Assembly: GCF_001761485.1 (NCBI RefSeq)
Contig: NC_090774.1
Location: 2,852,001 to 2,916,000 of the forward strand
From: Yarrowia lipolytica
Taxonomy: Eukaryota; Ascomycota; Dipodascomycetes; Dipodascales
Direction: 5' to 3'
Length of the DNA stretch: 64,000 nt
This document shows positions 9,969-20,394 of this stretch, one piece after another. Position numbers and translations under genes: made by a program. A model generated the notes under the pieces. It saw only the letters and a list, made by a program, of their open reading frames with translations. It was not told where the DNA came from and searched no databases. Within the stretch, counting starts at the first letter, position 1. The number at the start of each line of letters is the position of its first letter.

Positions 9969-11087
9969 CTAGATCTTGGCGTGGTTCTCAAGAGGCAGGT
10001 TGTAGGGAGGAATGACCTCGATCCAGTATCCATCGGGATCCAGAATGAAGGCAATGTACTTCATTCCACCCTCGTCCAGCTGCTTCTTGAACTTGACGCC
10101 AATCTTGTTGAACCGCTCACAGGCAGCCTCAATGTCGTCAACAGTAATAGCCAGATGGCCAAAGCCCTGGGGCTCGGCGTTTCCGTTGTGGTAAGAGAAG
10201 TCAGCCTCGTCCTCGGTGCCCCAGTTGTGGGTCAGCTCGAGGAGACCTTCTCGGTCGCCGGCTCGGGAGGCGTCGTTCACCTCAAAGTCCTTATCGTAAG
10301 AAAGGAAATAAAGAGTGAACTTGGCGTTCTCGTGCTTGGAAGTTCGGAAGAGTCGCATGCCCAGCTTTTCAGTGTAGAACTCAATGGACTTCTTGGGGTC
10401 CTTGACTCGCAGCATGGTGTGGTTGAATCGGTAAGAAGAAGGGTTGGTCTCGTTGGCCACCAGCTTGGCCTCGTGATTGGTGATGAGCTCGATCCAGTAT
10501 CCATCGGGGTCCAGAGCAAAGGCAATATCCTTCTGTCGGCCGTCGGTGAGCTTCTTCTGGAACTTGACGCCGCCATTCTCGAGATCAGCAGACACCTTCT
10601 CAATGTTGTCGACCGAGAAGCAAATGTGTCCAAAGCCCCGGTGGGGCTCCACGTTGCCGTTGTTGATCTTGTAGTTGGCGTCGTTCTCGGTGCCGTAGTT
10701 GTGGGTCAGCTCCAGGACTCCCTGTCGGTCCCAGACGGGCTTGCCGTAGTAGGGAGACTCGGGATGGTCGTAGGCCAGGTAGTAGATGTCGAACTTGAAC
10801 TGCTCAAACTTGTAGTGACCAAGGACCTTCATGCCAAAGTGCTTCTCGTAGAAGGGCACAGAGACCTTGGGGTCCTTGATCCGCAGCATGGTGTGGTTAA
10901 ACAGGTACTTCTTGGGGTCGGTGGCAGCCATTGTGGAGGGTGTAGAGTAGAGACGTGGGGTAGGGAAACAAAGAGGTGTAGTTGAACGGGGCGCTGCACG
11001 TGCAGGAAGGTTAACAACTGAGGTGAAGGGTTTCAAAGACACGGACTTGAAACTCGTTCGGACTCGGGTCAGGGTGGAGAAAAACAT
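9969..11087 (-). CDS. GLO1: Glyoxalase I, two-domain (lactoylglutathione lyase)
   Basis: The enzyme turns the methylglyoxal-glutathione adduct into S-lactoylglutathione. From the ATG at 11087 it is 372 residues; from the in-frame ATG at 10931 (MAATDPKKY) it is 320, near the usual yeast length. Two VOC domains stand in tandem, and each keeps the metal-ligand pattern: HTMLRIKDPK, GVLELTHNYGTE, FGHICFSVDN and GYWIELI in the first, then HTMLRVKDPK, GLLELTHNWGTE, FGHLAITVDD and GYWIEVI in the second. The 52-residue leader is rich in Arg, Lys, Ser and Thr with no acidic residue, like a mitochondrial presequence. However, a TATA box lies only about 25 bp before the first ATG, so many transcripts may begin past it. 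The short form would be cytosolic. Confidence 0.93.
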   Translation of the reverse strand: MFFSTLTRVRTSFKSVSLKPFTSVVNLPARAAPRSTTPLCFPTPRLYSTPSTMAATDPKKYLFNHTMLRIKDPKVSVPFYEKHFGMKVLGHYKFEQFKFDIYYLAYDHPESPYYGKPVWDRQGVLELTHNYGTENDANYKINNGNVEPHRGFGHICFSVDNIEKVSADLENGGVKFQKKLTDGRQKDIAFALDPDGYWIELITNHEAKLVANETNPSSYRFNHTMLRVKDPKKSIEFYTEKLGMRLFRTSKHENAKFTLYFLSYDKDFEVNDASRAGDREGLLELTHNWGTEDEADFSYHNGNAEPQGFGHLAITVDDIEAACERFNKIGVKFKKQLDEGGMKYIAFILDPDGYWIEVIPPYNLPLENHAKI

Positions 11088-12810
11088 TAGCAACAGCGAG
11101 CTCCGCAGGGCTATATATACTCTCGATTAGCGTCTTCGTTTTAGTGTGGGGGTTGAGTTAAGTTTGCAACAGGCGAAAAGATGGAGGTTTGAGAGGGTTA
11201 TAATGGAGCTTGAGTGACGGTGAGAAAACCAATCGAATCGTGTAATCACGGGGATTCAGATTATATCCTTAGCACTCCAATTGAACAACTACAACCCCAG
11301 AATCTATGGACCCTCCGAAACCCCAATGCAACTCTAAATACCCCCACGTAGCAATGAAACTCATGGAACATGTTCTGTCCCCCCGCCGTATAGAAGAAGA
11401 GGGAATTAATAGCACGTCGAGCGCAAGGATCAATAGATGCCGTTGCCTCCAGTACGTTACTAAGCTGTCCCCGGGATTACTGACTAAGCAGCATTATCAA
11501 AACTCAGGCGCAAAATCCGCCACTTTTCTGCAACCTCCACTCACTTTAGCGAGAGACTTCTACCACAGTACATACGACATTGCATATACGCCCGTTGCGA
11601 CGTCGAAAGCCAAAGTGGGGGTCACGGGACAAAATGAGTTGAGTGATATTCACCATACGTAGACACTCCTTACATAATCCCTTATTGTTTTAGATTTATC
11701 TAAGCGACACTCTCTGTATCTGTGCTCCTGTCTTCCTCCGTCTCCCCGGCAACCGGATTATCTCGTCGGACTCCGCTCCGAGCCGTTGCCGTTGAATGCA
11801 ACTCTGTCAATGGCTAACTTCGGTCTTCTGATTGGCTGGTAGTCATGTGACTAGCGTGGTGGACAGTCAGGTGATTAACTCCGGTAACCGCGGCGATCTT
11901 CTCACAATATGTATCTAGTAATTGCACTTGAGGGTGGTTGAGAGCAGTTCTGAGATGTCCATGGTTGCACTTGATTAGGTGTCTATTATTAGATTATGTC
12001 AGTTGAAACTTTTTAGAACAACCTATTGAGAGATAGAGAGGAAATGGAGTGTTATAAAGTATACCAAACGGTAGCTCTCGTTCTGGGGAACAGAATGATA
12101 TAATAATATGGACATATTACAATACTAAAATGTGATGTAAGGTGTTGCAATCAGTCTTTGCATGTTCGTATGTTTCTCCAACACGGTCTTGTTTGAGGAA
12201 TTGTGAGCATGGATTAGCAATAGATAGTTTTAGAAGCTGTTAACAAACGTGATGAAATTAATGGATTATTTCGATCCCTTCTAGTGTTGAAATGGGAGAG
12301 ATATGTGAGGTTTGAATCAGCTTTCTGAACCAAACTGCATCATCTCGGGCTCTAGAAGGGCCACGACTATGAAATGAGTTGATAGACGGGGTATTTACAG
12401 GCCGAATGGTCGGTTTATTAAGTCAGCATATTCACATCTTCTCTCGTTCACGAGATGAAAGCATTCTCTGTGCTAACCACCAGCTTCACCTTATAAGAGG
12501 GTATGATTACTGTAGTATCATCACTGTATAGACCGACAACCACCTTAAAATAAATACAGTATAATAATACATAATACCAATATTTCACTTTCTAAATTCC
12601 CCAATCAATTGTTGTCTGCTTCCAATTTTCCATTTTGCACCGCTTTCGTCCTCACCCAATCAAACTCGGCTGACCAGGCTGTCGCGTCACATGCGCTTAG
12701 TAATCCAACTTGGGATCCGTAATTAGTGACGTGCAGTATCAGATGTCCTCTGACTAAGCACTCCATACACTCGACACACTCGACCCACTCGACCTACTCG
12801 ACACTACACC
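11088..12810. other. Divergent intergenic GLO1 / DAP1-like
   Basis: A 1.7 kb shared upstream region. Besides the GLO1 TATA box it shows a small perfect palindrome arm pair near 12443-12456 (TCTCGT..ACGAGA). A 118-codon open frame at 11306-11662 has no protein-like features. No gene is called. Confidence 0.5.
11112..11119 (-). promoter_or_regulatory. GLO1 TATA box
   Basis: TATATATA lies 25 bp upstream of the first GLO1 ATG (11087) and about 180 bp upstream of the second (10931). The distance favours the second ATG as the main start. Confidence 0.5.
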
Positions 12811-13191
12811 ATGCGATTTGCACCCAAAGAGCCCATTCAACTCGATCCTCCCAAGGACACTCCCATCACCCTCGCCGAGCTGTCGCTCAAGGACGGCGTC
12901 AAGTCCGAGCAGCTGTGGGTTGGAATCAAGGGCGATGTTTTCGATGTCACTCGAAACTCCAAGGCGTATGGCCCAGGCACCAATTACCACGTCTTTTGCG
13001 GCAAGGACGCTTCCAAGGCGCTGGGAAAGAGCTCATTGGAGGAGGAGGACTTTGCTCCTGCTGGTGAGATCATTTCATGGCAGGAGTTGACTGCCGATCT
13101 GTCTGAGAAGGATCTCAAGACTCTGGAGGAATGGTACAGTTATTTCTCTCAGCGGTACAACATTGTTGGAAAGATTGATTTGCAGAACTAA
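12811..13191 (+). CDS. MAPR / cytochrome b5-like haem-binding protein (DAP1-like)
   Basis: A 126-residue protein with a cytochrome b5-like fold of the membrane-associated progesterone receptor group. The core runs from about 20 to 115: TLAELSLKDG, then VGIKGDVFDVTRNS, then the family hallmark YGPGTNYHVFCGKDASKALG. Tyr53 and Tyr59 match the two tyrosines that coordinate haem in PGRMC1. The C-terminus, EWYSYFSQRYNIVGKI, is also typical. In yeast, Dap1 supports the sterol P450 Erg11 and iron balance. Unlike Dap1 and PGRMC1 there is no N-terminal membrane segment: the protein starts with a short polar, proline-rich stretch, so it is probably soluble. The ATG at 12811 follows a CACC context. It could be a paralogue of Dap1 rather than the orthologue, so no symbol is given. 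Confidence 0.85.
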   Translation: MRFAPKEPIQLDPPKDTPITLAELSLKDGVKSEQLWVGIKGDVFDVTRNSKAYGPGTNYHVFCGKDASKALGKSSLEEEDFAPAGEIISWQELTADLSEKDLKTLEEWYSYFSQRYNIVGKIDLQN

Positions 13192-13230
13192 GCAGTGAGA
13201 TGCATAGGAAGGCAGTATCCCGGAGGGGAC

Positions 13231-13262
13231 GACCGTCTGACTAGTTGACCGTCTGACTAGTT
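13231..13262. repeat. Tandem 16-bp repeat, 2 copies
   Basis: GACCGTCTGACTAGTT occurs twice head to tail just after the DAP1-like gene, followed by a worn third half-copy. Confidence 0.8.
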
Positions 13263-13518
13263 GACCATGCCAGACTAGTCCACAGCATCAGGTGTTTCCC
13301 CTAAAAAATGTGAGAATGGTTGAGAAGCCGAGATCTGGTGAACAGCTTGAAATCATTGTTCATTGGAGAGGTGAACTGAAGTAAGCATTCATCCGAGGTG
13401 GGCTCCAATCTCACTTAGCGAAGAGTATAGAAATGAGATGTTATGTTATTGACACAAGATGGTAGACGGTAGAGAGTGAAACTGGAGTGGTGTGTTCGGG
13501 GGGTGACCAGTTTCGGGG

Positions 13519-13563
13519 TTGTCAGTTCCGGGATTGTCAGTTCTGAGATTGTCAGCCCGGGGT
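13519..13563. repeat. Tandem 15-bp repeat, 3 copies
   Basis: Three units that begin TTGTCAG and diverge toward their 3' ends. Confidence 0.65.
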
Positions 13564-14066
13564 GGTGATAGATGATGTTAGTCCCATTCAGCACAACAGT
13601 TGACCAAAGGGCTGCTGCTTCAGATACAACAAGACATGTGATGAATGCCGCCATCGGCCAGCATCAACTTGACCAGGAGATTTGTTGAAAACTTCATTGA
13701 GCTATGATGAGATTACTGAGGCTTAGCAGAAACGTCAAGATGAAAATGAACCAAGGAATGCAGGGTCTAGTATTGATGGCAACAAGCTGGGAACCATGAA
13801 GAGAAGACAGATGGGATACAACCACCTGCTCATAGTTGCCAGCCGCAGTGGAAATCATACAAGCTGTTTGATCTCAGAAGGAAGCAACTGTTTGTATTCA
13901 ACGGTGGAACCATCCAGTTGAAGCACTTTGGACCTCAACTTGTAGCCAACAAGATAGACACGACCGACAGCTCATCTTCCAATACGCTCTCCAGACAACG
14001 AATCCTCCATAGCGTGCCCCTTCCCATGAGAGATACCTTTTAACACCGAGATATGTGTTAAAACCT

Positions 14067-14138
14067 CACCTCATTCCCAACTTCACCTCATTCCCCAACT
14101 TCACCTCATTCCCAACTTCAACCTCATTCCCAACTTCA
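14067..14138. repeat. Tandem 17-18-bp repeat, 4 copies
   Basis: Four units of CACCTCATTCCCAACTT with single-base length changes (an extra C in one and an extra A in another). Confidence 0.8.
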
Positions 14139-14294
14139 CCCACACTCTGATAAATCCATTCCTCCTCTCAAGCCACAGCTCGCACCTACAAGTAGACTCA
14201 GGGATCAACGCGAGATTCATTTCAGGGGAAAATCGCTAAAGGAAGCCAGTTTAAATCTCCGTCTAACTCTATCGACATTGTACGAGTGCGATTA

Positions 14295-14346
14295 CCGTAT
14301 GAGACTGCCGTATGAGACTGCCGTATGAGACTGCCATATGAGACTG
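14295..14346. repeat. Tandem 13-bp repeat, 4 copies
   Basis: CCGTATGAGACTG three times exactly, then once with one change (CCATATGAGACTG). Confidence 0.85.
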
Positions 14347-16023
14347 ACAACCTGTACAGTATGTAGTGTGCCATACATACTCATACTGTAGATTGGAGCT
14401 ATGGATATACCACAGTATGTACATACACACACCTCCGAAACACCAATCAAAGAGATCCACGGTGAATGGGTTCCGACCGCTCATTCCATAAAATGCAGTA
14501 TCCTGCTACTCGCACTCGTACTGTACATTCGCCTTTTTCGACACTTTGCTTTTTGCTTTGGCACCCTGCTCATTCCCAACCTAGTCGTACCGATACTGTA
14601 CTATACTGATGATGGTAAGTAGCTTGTAGTATAGTAGTAACAACTGCCTGATGATGAGTAAGTCTCAAGTGGTAGACGGAGACCCGGTGACTGTCACGTA
14701 ACCATCCCACCGCACTCCACTCCACCCCACCCCGCGCAATATCACATCACTAATCAACAAAACGATCCATTCAAATAGACTCTCGGTCCGCTGGATCGTC
14801 AAATTCCAACTCTGATCACCACGGCAGGGAAGGAAAGTCTGAAGGGTATTTGCGGTTGAGATTTGGAACCATACCATCAAACGGTTATCAACGTACAGCG
14901 CCATTACGGCTTATGGTCTCCACAGTAGCAACCAGAGACTGGGCCGACCTGTCAATGCACATGGACATGTGAATGACGCTTGGTGGCAAGTGTCATCATG
15001 AGTTTGAACCCTGCCACCCCTGTAAATGTGCCTTGCCGCGTGCCTGACTGGAAATGTCTTGTACCTGCGAGCGGAGTGGGTGACGTCACGGTTTCTTTTG
15101 TCGCACCACCTGAACCTGCGACGACCGTGAGGTTTCTTTCCTTTTCTTTTCTTTCTTCTTTCAACTCGTTCAACTCGCTCCCTCTGGCCCTCATCCCATT
15201 TTGGCATTTTGGCGGTTTTTTTTTCTTTTTTTTTTTGCTGGCTATTGCAGGCTTTTTTCCAAATCTGCAGATGCCTGCATTCCTCAACTCCAGAATGAAT
15301 GCACAACAGCGTGAGACAAAGGGAGATCGCCGTGTGGGGTTTGCGAAATGGGGAATGTCGAGCAGGACCAGCAGTTGAATAATTACCAAGAAATCCATTT
15401 CCCACCAGCAACCATCGTCCGCCCGACGGAAACTCCATGCTCCACATTGGCATAGGCCCGTTAGTGAGCTCTATCTGCACCATCTCTCTTTAGCATGGTG
15501 CATCAGTGAGGCTGGTTGCAACTAACAAGAGACCAAATGCCCTAATTGAAAGTACTTTGGCAGGACCGGTAGCCGTATCATGGGCGTGGTGCGGACGGAA
15601 ATGGGCGACACGCCGAACCCAGATGACAGCCAGACATCTCCCGGCCCCCAACCCACGCCAATATTATCGTGTTTCACACCCCTGCCCCCATTGGTTTCGG
15701 ACCTGTGCATGTGTAGGAATCTGCAGGCAGGAATGAGGAAGATTTTGCACCCAGGTCCGAGCCGAGTGATTGTGGGTCATCGCAGGGCGTTTTGTGGCAC
15801 CGTGCCGGTCTAGCAGTCCAATTTCGCCCCCCAAAACACATGTGGATGCTGTTTATTGCAGCTCACACACTACTACCAGTACATACAGTATTGTAGCTAC
15901 TACCACCACACAATGGGATTGTAAAGCGGATATAAGCTCCGGAGCCTATTGTCCTCAACCTCAGACCTACAATAGTGCAGGTAAAAGACGCGACACAATC
16001 CAACCTCCTCCAGAAAAACACAC

Positions 16024-19000
16024 ATGTCGCGATTCTGGAAGAAAAAAGACAAGGCCAAGGACGACAACCATCTGTACCTGGGCGACGAGGACGACTACGG
16101 GCCACAGATCCCCACAAACGCCTCCTCCACCGCGTCGTTCAGCGGCCCACAGCACCCGGCCAGTCATTCGTCTCCGTCTCTTCACCAACCGCAGAACGGC
16201 GTCGGACTGGGCGTCGGCGTCCAGCCTGAGTACGGCGGGCCCGGCAACTTTGGCCCCAACGAAGGACACGGCTACGGACCGGGCCATTCGCCGTACGGAC
16301 AGTTCCAGGACCCGCCACAGCACCAGCAGCAACAGTATGGAAGCGATCCGGGAACCCCGGGAGGCCCCGACGCCCACCCGATCGACTCCATGCCCGAGCT
16401 GGCGTTTGAAAATCTCGGATCCAAACTCTCAGGCTCCGGCAGAACCATGTCCATGAGCTCGCAGGGCGCGCCAGCGGGCCTATCCATGGTCCTCAACCAG
16501 AGCGACACAAACCCCATTATCCCCACGCTACGTCACCCCTCGCAGACAGCAGAGGGACTTGCCGGATCGGCTTACAGAAAACAGGTAGCTGCCCAGCGCC
16601 AAAAACTGCAGCAACAGGACGCCCAGGCGTACCACGACATTGGCTCGTACCCACATCAGAGCTCCCATCTGCAGCAGCTACCACCCCCCAAGCAGCGATC
16701 CGGACCCCAGCGGTTCCACATGGGTCCTGCAGGCCCCGTGCCTCCCGGATCGGACTATTACATGCCTCATCGGGCATCCGGAGCACCCATCAACGGCCCT
16801 CCGATCGGAAAACAAACCCTCGGAGGAGGACGAGCCATGTCACTAGGCTCGGGCGCCATGCAGGCTGCCCAGAACTTTGGCCCGGGCCCTGGCGGCTTTG
16901 GAGCAGGCAGAACCATGTCCGGGCTGTCGATGCATTCTATGGGCTCCATGCACTCAATGGGAGGCCCCAGACGGTCCAACGGTAGCTTTGGACCGGGTGG
17001 ACCAGGCGGGTTCGGACCGCTGTCACCAGGAGGAGGCCCTGGAGGTCCACCTCCCAACTTTGGACCCTTGTCGCCAGGTGGAGGACCTGGAGGACCTGGA
17101 CCAAACGGGTTCTTTGGACCAGGACAGGGATACTACGGTCCAGGACCCGGTCCCGGAGGTCCTCCGTTCCATCCGCCTCGACATGGCTCTCCAGGACCAG
17201 GGTTTCATGGATCGCCTGGTCCCGGGTACCATGGTTCTCCTGCCATGCATAGTTCCCCCAACCCTGGCCAGTATGGTCCTGGGATGCCTGGACAATACGG
17301 ACCCGGAGGACCCAACCCTGGGCAGTACGGTCCTGGACAGGGACCTGGCGGTCCCAACCATGGCCCCAACTCTGGTCCTAACCCCGGACAAGGCCCCAAC
17401 CCAGGCCAGTACGGCTCTACTGGCCCCAATTCAGCCTACGACTCCTCTCCAGCTCCTTCCCCCAATCCTGACACTCCGGACACATCTGAGTCGTCTCCTC
17501 CTCACGTGAAACCAGCTGCCCAGGTCAAACCGTCGCCCGGATCAGCTCCCTATCCGTCTGGATCGCATCCCAACGCCGTCAAGCGCGGCTCCCCAGCCCT
17601 CGGCAACAGCAAGGAGGATATCTCGTTTGAGGAGGCCGAGGAGGAGGCCGACGAGTCGTTCAAGCACAAATACGAGTCCCAATATGCGAAGAAGTCAGTG
17701 GAGGAGCTTGATTACGCAAATAAGCAGACGGACGAGACCGGCTTTGCGCTGCCCCAGCTGCCCGACATTGACCAGGCCTCCCTTAATGTCCCTGGTGTCA
17801 TGTCCAAGACTCCCACGCCCACAACGACCGTTTTCCCCAATGGCATTTCTGCTGAGGAGCCTGCCGAGTACTCTGCCTTTGATCCCAAGAGTGTAATTCA
17901 GGACGCTCTAGCTCGAGGACCTGCTGATGTCAATGAGGTTCAGAGTAACGAGTTTGAGCGCAAGTTTGAGCGGGAGGCTGAACGGGAGGTGGAGCAGAAT
18001 ACAGGTTACCGGGATGACGCCTATGGTCAGGATGAGTATGGTCAGGGCAACGGTTACCATGGAGATGAATACAATGCTCAGGGTGAGTATGGTACCCAGA
18101 ACCAGGGTGAATATGGTCAGGACGAGTATGGAAACAATGGCAACCATTCTCAGAAAGAGTTCACTGAGGTGGCTCCCTCAACCTCTCCTACCCACTCAAA
18201 GCACTCCAACTCTACACCTACCAAGGCTCATTCCGAGCTCTACCAGCCCGAGTTCTCGCCAGAGTCTTCCCGACAAACCCAGACAGCCTCTGCATTCTCG
18301 CCCCAGTCGATCCCCCCGGCTGGTTCTCCTCTCCCCGAGGGTCCTGTGCGATTGCACAATGCCGATTTGTACGGTGCTGGCCTCGCTGACCGAAGTGAAG
18401 AAATTGTAAGCCCGGTGCGGGACGCAAGTGATTTGTCACGTGATAGTGGTTCTCTCACGCATGACAATGGTTCCATCTCCAGCCAGAACCGTGACAACAC
18501 ATCTCTTTCTCGCGACAACGGCTCAATCTCCAGCCAGAATCGAAACCCTGGTAGCTCGCCCAGCTACCCTTTCCAACACTACGAGCAGCGGGACCATTCT
18601 GCTACTGCCGAGTCGCCCAAGTTCTACTCTTCGCGATCTCCTGACATGTCTCGACAGCCCACTCTTCCCATTGTTGTTCCCGAGCAACAGGAGCCTCAGG
18701 TTGTCGTTGAAAAGAAGCAGGCTGTGGTGGGTTCTGTGGCCAGTGGTAAGGTGGGTGGAGGTAGTTCTGACGCCGGGTCTCGGCCCGGGTCTCGTGATAA
18801 GTCACACGACAAGTCACTTGACGAATCCCGACCCGAATCTCGTGATTCATACGACGACGACGGGCCTCGACCCCAGACTCGGTACCGGTCCGACTACCCT
18901 GCATTTTCAGACTCGCCTACACCCTCCCCTGTCTCCCCTCCTCAGTTCTACAACTCCCGAAGTCCTGTGTCGTCTACTACTGACAAGATGCGTTCTTTGG

Positions 19001-20394
19001 ATCTGAACGAGGACAAGAGTGATCCTTTCGTGGAGTCGAAGGCTATGGAGCCCAAGGCTGCGGAGCGGACTGTTCCTGAGTTTGAGCCAGTGCACAAGAA
19101 GGAGCCTGTTCAGAAGCAGGTTCTTTCTCCTGTCATTCCTACTCCCGTGCCTGTTCCTGAGGTGAAGGATGTGCCAGCCACTCGAGAGATTGAGGAGGAG
19201 GCCAAGGAGGTGGCGGAGACCGTCCCTGTGGTCACTGTGGCTCCTGCTCCGAAGGTTGACGAGAAGATGCAAGGAGAGGAGGTGCCTCAAGAGAATGTCG
19301 AGTCGGTCGGGTCTGCAGAACTGGACTCTTCAATCGAACCACCTCAGCGGCTCAGTCTCAAACCTTCTGCTGATTTCTCTGATGCCAAGGCCGGCCTCGA
19401 TTTTAGCGACTCTGCTCCTCGAGACAAGGCTTCGTGGGCTGCCAAGTCGCGCCAGCTGTCTTCTTCCCCTGACTCGACTCCCCGGTCTAGCACCCACCAT
19501 GCGAGCATGACTCCTCCCTCTGTCAGGCGTGACGGGGTGTCTCCTCGAGCGGTTCGAAACTTCTCTTCTCCTCGAAAGGAAGAGGTTGTGACTATTGCAA
19601 AGGACACTACTGAGGTTGAGCAGCTGCGACAGGAGTTGTCTGTGCTCACCGGCGAGCTGGCGGACTCTCTGCATCGAGAGTACGTTCTCGAGGGTCGTCT
19701 GCACAATAAGCGGGGCACCGACGCAGCTTCTGTTCCTTCCTCTATTCCCGAGGCGTCTTCCAAACTTGTAGAGCTCGAGAAACAGTTGCTTTTGGAGCGA
19801 CAAAAGCGACACCAGGTGGAGAACCATTTCCGAGGCACCCCCGACTACTCCGGACTCTACAAGGAAAACGAGTTTGCCGAAAAGAGCCGGCAGCTCGTTT
19901 CGGCTCGTCTGGAGGTGGAGCGGCTGTCCAAGGAGCTGCAAGAGCTTCATGACAAGAGCGAGAAGCAGGCATCCGAGATCACGGCGCTCAACTCGCAGCT
20001 GCCGGAGCTTCGAGACCTGGAGGCCGTGCACAAGATGGTGGGTTCGCCTATTGAGCTACAGAAGCAGATTGACGAGCTCAAGGCGGACAAAATCTCGTTG
20101 TCTCGCACCCTAGAGGAGTCGTCAACCCGAGGACCCATGGGCGAGAAGCTGCGAACGGTGGAGGGCCAGAGAGATGCGTTCCGGGAGGCGTTGCGGTCGT
20201 TGCGAGAACGTAAGGACGCTGAGACGCGGTCGTACGCCGACCGAATCAAGGTGTTGGAAGCCCGGCTGGAAAAGGAGAAGCTTCTTAATTCCAGCATGAC
20301 TCGACACTTGACTGAGTCACCTTCTTCTACCAGTCTGAGCTCCAACGGGCGTTTGAACAGTCCCACAGCCCTTGCATTTGACTTGAATAATTAA
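16024..20394 (+). CDS. Large repeat-rich scaffold-like protein with C-terminal coiled coil
   Basis: I do not recognise this 1456-residue protein. It opens with a basic patch (MSRFWKKKDKAKDD). About 60-480 is very rich in Gly, Pro, Gln and Ser, with repeats such as NPGQYGPG. About 660-710 has GQDEYG-type repeats. About 800-850 repeats SRDNGSISSQNR. About 920-960 is an RPGSRDKSHDKS-like region. The middle is acidic and Ser/Pro-rich. Only the end is structured: heptad-rich stretches at about 1190-1235 and 1255-1430 (for example VEQLRQELSVLTGELADSL) predict coiled coils. There are no membrane segments or catalytic motifs. The layout, a disordered prion-like front with a coiled-coil tail, fits cortical or polarity scaffolds, but that is inference from composition. 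It is one long exon, with the start at the first ATG. Confidence 0.85.
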   Translation: MSRFWKKKDKAKDDNHLYLGDEDDYGPQIPTNASSTASFSGPQHPASHSSPSLHQPQNGVGLGVGVQPEYGGPGNFGPNEGHGYGPGHSPYGQFQDPPQHQQQQYGSDPGTPGGPDAHPIDSMPELAFENLGSKLSGSGRTMSMSSQGAPAGLSMVLNQSDTNPIIPTLRHPSQTAEGLAGSAYRKQVAAQRQKLQQQDAQAYHDIGSYPHQSSHLQQLPPPKQRSGPQRFHMGPAGPVPPGSDYYMPHRASGAPINGPPIGKQTLGGGRAMSLGSGAMQAAQNFGPGPGGFGAGRTMSGLSMHSMGSMHSMGGPRRSNGSFGPGGPGGFGPLSPGGGPGGPPPNFGPLSPGGGPGGPGPNGFFGPGQGYYGPGPGPGGPPFHPPRHGSPGPGFHGSPGPGYHGSPAMHSSPNPGQYGPGMPGQYGPGGPNPGQYGPGQGPGGPNHGPNSGPNPGQGPNPGQYGSTGPNSAYDSSPAPSPNPDTPDTSESSPPHVKPAAQVKPSPGSAPYPSGSHPNAVKRGSPALGNSKEDISFEEAEEEADESFKHKYESQYAKKSVEELDYANKQTDETGFALPQLPDIDQASLNVPGVMSKTPTPTTTVFPNGISAEEPAEYSAFDPKSVIQDALARGPADVNEVQSNEFERKFEREAEREVEQNTGYRDDAYGQDEYGQGNGYHGDEYNAQGEYGTQNQGEYGQDEYGNNGNHSQKEFTEVAPSTSPTHSKHSNSTPTKAHSELYQPEFSPESSRQTQTASAFSPQSIPPAGSPLPEGPVRLHNADLYGAGLADRSEEIVSPVRDASDLSRDSGSLTHDNGSISSQNRDNTSLSRDNGSISSQNRNPGSSPSYPFQHYEQRDHSATAESPKFYSSRSPDMSRQPTLPIVVPEQQEPQVVVEKKQAVVGSVASGKVGGGSSDAGSRPGSRDKSHDKSLDESRPESRDSYDDDGPRPQTRYRSDYPAFSDSPTPSPVSPPQFYNSRSPVSSTTDKMRSLDLNEDKSDPFVESKAMEPKAAERTVPEFEPVHKKEPVQKQVLSPVIPTPVPVPEVKDVPATREIEEEAKEVAETVPVVTVAPAPKVDEKMQGEEVPQENVESVGSAELDSSIEPPQRLSLKPSADFSDAKAGLDFSDSAPRDKASWAAKSRQLSSSPDSTPRSSTHHASMTPPSVRRDGVSPRAVRNFSSPRKEEVVTIAKDTTEVEQLRQELSVLTGELADSLHREYVLEGRLHNKRGTDAASVPSSIPEASSKLVELEKQLLLERQKRHQVENHFRGTPDYSGLYKENEFAEKSRQLVSARLEVERLSKELQELHDKSEKQASEITALNSQLPELRDLEAVHKMVGSPIELQKQIDELKADKISLSRTLEESSTRGPMGEKLRTVEGQRDAFREALRSLRERKDAETRSYADRIKVLEARLEKEKLLNSSMTRHLTESPSSTSLSSNGRLNSPTALAFDLNN

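Larger units (their letters stand above)
13192..16023. other. Repeat-dotted intergenic region
   Basis: A 2.8 kb stretch with no convincing gene. It holds four short tandem arrays (13231-13262, 13519-13563, 14067-14138, 14295-14346, listed separately), a poly-T/C tract near 15136-15240, and open frames of low credibility. The right part is the promoter of the large scaffold gene at 16024. Confidence 0.5.

Noticed and set aside
14911-15483. A 190-codon frame on the minus strand
   Set aside because: It reads through a poly-pyrimidine tract as Lys-rich sequence; no family features.
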